Positions 62,294 through 64,000 of a DNA stretch of 64,000 bases are shown here, piece after piece. The DNA lies in NCBI GenBank assembly GCA_008933995.1, contig WARS01000032.1, positions 248,001 to 312,000 on the forward strand, written 5' to 3'. The DNA comes from Datnioides undecimradiatus (taxonomy: Eukaryota; Chordata; Actinopteri; Lobotiformes; Datnioididae). The translations under genes and the position numbers were made by a program. Each line of letters opens with the position of its first letter. Position 1 is the stretch's first letter. The notes beneath the pieces were generated by a model. That model saw nothing but the letters and a program-made list of their open reading frames with translations, had not been told where the DNA came from and searched no databases.

Positions 62294-62392
62294 ACTGTGT
62301 GTGTCGTCACCACCCGGAAGTCATGGTCATTCATTCTACCGGTTTTTTAAGTTATATCGCATCCCATGGTAGCACTCTCTTCTGGACGCACG
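62294..62392 (+). promoter_or_regulatory. Probable promoter and first non-coding exon of them6 copy 2
   Basis: Contains CCGGAAGT at 62314-62321, the same ETS-type site seen before copy 1. The non-coding exon probably ends at 62392 (GGACGCACG|GTGAGT). Confidence 0.45.
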
Positions 62393-62950
62393 GTGAGTTT
62401 TGCAGCAATAAAAAGATATGTTTAGAGCATATGTGATTGTAACTTAAACTTTTAAAATGGAGAAAACATGAAATATCGACTTTGCGCGTCATGAGTAAGA
62501 TATATTATGCCAAGGCCACCAACTCCTGGTAGCTAGCAGCTAAGCTAATAGATTTGGCTGTCACAGCAGGTTGCGCCGCCTTCATTTGAATGCAGCGGCT
62601 TTAGCTTCCTGGTCCTCTCAAGGTTGAAGTGGGTTATTTATGTGAATATGCTGTGTCCGTATTTTTAGCTTTAATATAGTACCAACGATTGCCAGAGGCA
62701 CTAACCTCTTGTTACTTTCTTTTCATTTGCACTGACATTGATGAGGTCAAAGGAGCATTCGCTTAAATATTGAGCGTGGTCATGGTTTTTAAAAATGAAA
62801 CTGCTTTGTGTAAGCGTTTTTGAAGAAATGCTTTGGATTTATATTTTTAAGTCTCATGGAATTACTGTTGTAATATGTAACATATAATTTGCCTGTAAAT
62901 GTATCACTTCTGATTCTTGGTACTAATAGTAGGATTGTTGTTACAGAGAG

Positions 62951-63713
62951 ATGTTGCTGCTGGTGCTGGGTGCCCTCCTCCTGCTCTTCTGCAGTCTGGA
63001 TGTATGGTACTTCCTACGGGGGGCCCAGGTGTTTATCGAAGCATGGTTCCAACCCCGAATAAAGGATATTCTAGCTGAGCAAAGCATTGACGGCATGGTC
63101 CTTCCCCATGATTTGGACTACATGGGCCACATGAACAACTCCCGCTATCTAAGGGAGTGTGACTTTGCCCGTTTCCACCATTACATGCGAAATGGGCTGT
63201 TCATGGCCTCACGCAAGCTGGGGGCCAAAATGGTCGTTGGGGCCTCCACCATTCGCTACCGGCGCTCATTGGCCTTCCGTGAGGCTTTTGAGATTCGGAC
63301 CAAAGTACTAGGATGGGATGAAAAAGCCTTTTACTTGGAGCAGCGCTTCGTGTCCAAGAAAGATGGTTTTGTCTCTGCAGTTATGCTCTGCAGGCAGAAT
63401 GTGGTGCGCTGCAGCCCAGAGAGCGTTATTGAGTTTGTCTGCAAAAAGAAGGTGAGGAACAACAGGGGATGCTTGTACAACAGCTGCGGGGCTTCAGCTA
63501 TGTGATGTTATGCATGCCCAACCAGTATCCAAATATACTGAGTTTTCAACAGCAGACTGCTTTCATTCTGCGTTGGCTCTCAGCTAATTTTGTCTTTGTG
63601 TGCAGATCGAGTGCCCCGAGTTTCCAGAGGACCTCAAACACTGGATTAGCTTCATCTCAGCCAGCAGCCAGGCCCTGAGAGCAGAGAGTGGACTGGAAGA
63701 GAAGAACAAGTGA
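62951..63713 (+). CDS. them6: Thioesterase-superfamily member 6-like protein, copy 2
   Basis: Two coding exons, 62951-63451 (167 codons) and 63606-63713 (35 codons plus TGA), give 202 aa. The N-terminal hydrophobic helix [20 protein letters not shown] is again followed by the hot-dog domain. The active-site loop is canonical, D54-L-D-Y-M-G59-H60-M-N-N, close to the D..GH.NN pattern of 4HBT thioesterases. The blocks [20 protein letters not shown] and [16 protein letters not shown] match copy 1. Exon boundaries are at the same places in both copies (CAG|AGAGATG, RK/KK|GTRAGG, CAG|RTCGAGTGCCC), so this is a tandem gene duplication, not retroposition. The two copies have clearly diverged. By its loop, copy 2 is the better candidate for the ancestral activity. 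Confidence 0.9.
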
Positions 63714-64000
63714 AGCCGCACCATGTATCATGAGTGTAGACCCACATATCATTTGCATTGCACGCACATATACAGTAAATATACATACATGCACACAAAC
63801 ATCGTAGAGAGTTTTTAGTTGACTTAAAATATTCCATTTTACCGTTTTTGGGTCGATCCTACCTGCTGTGTAATTTTGTGTGATGTGAACAGAACTACTG
63901 CACTTGAGACAGCTGAATTAAAAACTTGAACTGTAAGGTATTCCATGTTTTAAAACTCACTATACTGTATGCACAGGGATCATACTGAAAGTTGCTCTCT
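63714..64000 (+). other. 3' UTR and flank of them6 copy 2
   Basis: A candidate hexamer ATTAAA lies at 63917-63922. The window ends shortly after, so the true 3' end is uncertain. Confidence 0.4.

Noticed and set aside
1-64000. Bacterial-type features: CRISPR arrays, operons, insertion sequences, Shine-Dalgarno sites
   Set aside because: None seen; gene structure is spliced and vertebrate, and the tandem repeats present are microsatellites without spacer architecture.

Overview
This window is vertebrate genomic DNA, almost certainly from a teleost fish. It has long introns with GT-AG boundaries, AATAAA-type polyadenylation signals, many (CA)n and other microsatellites, and degraded repeats of types common in fish. 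Coding sequence occupies only about 11% of the window. The neighbouring b4galt2 and ccdc24 genes on the same strand match the human 1p34 order as I recall it. A percomorph is a guess, not a conclusion.

Layout from left to right. (1) 1-17216: the last two coding exons of b4galt2 (beta-1,4-galactosyltransferase 2, + strand); the earlier exons lie left of the window. (2) 17217-24450: 3' UTR and intergenic DNA with repeats. (3) 24451-25910, - strand: a complete three-exon gene for a secreted 223-aa von Willebrand factor C protein of the brorin (VWC2/VWC2L) family. (4) 27234-44011, + strand: complete ccdc24 in eight coding exons (534 aa, much longer than the human protein). (5) 45854-57696, + strand: a 24-exon gene for a 1073-aa protein I cannot name. 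In order it carries a SAM domain, two ubiquitin-like folds, an unassigned middle region, a VWA domain with a complete MIDAS, an E2 (UBC) domain that keeps its catalytic cysteine, and a C-terminal U-box-like domain. (6) 60553-63713, + strand: two tandem paralogues of them6 (hot-dog-fold, thioesterase-like). A 3' fragment of an L2/CR1-type LINE sits in intron 1 of the first copy.

The exon models were built by hand from reading frame, splice consensus and phase. Every multi-exon model keeps phase across all junctions and gives a coding length divisible by three. The most interesting object is gene (5), which appears to put ubiquitin-like modules, an E2 and an E3-like domain on one polypeptide with a metal-dependent VWA adhesion-type domain. 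The genes here look like unrelated housekeeping, ciliary or secreted functions placed side by side. Nothing suggests that they act in one pathway.
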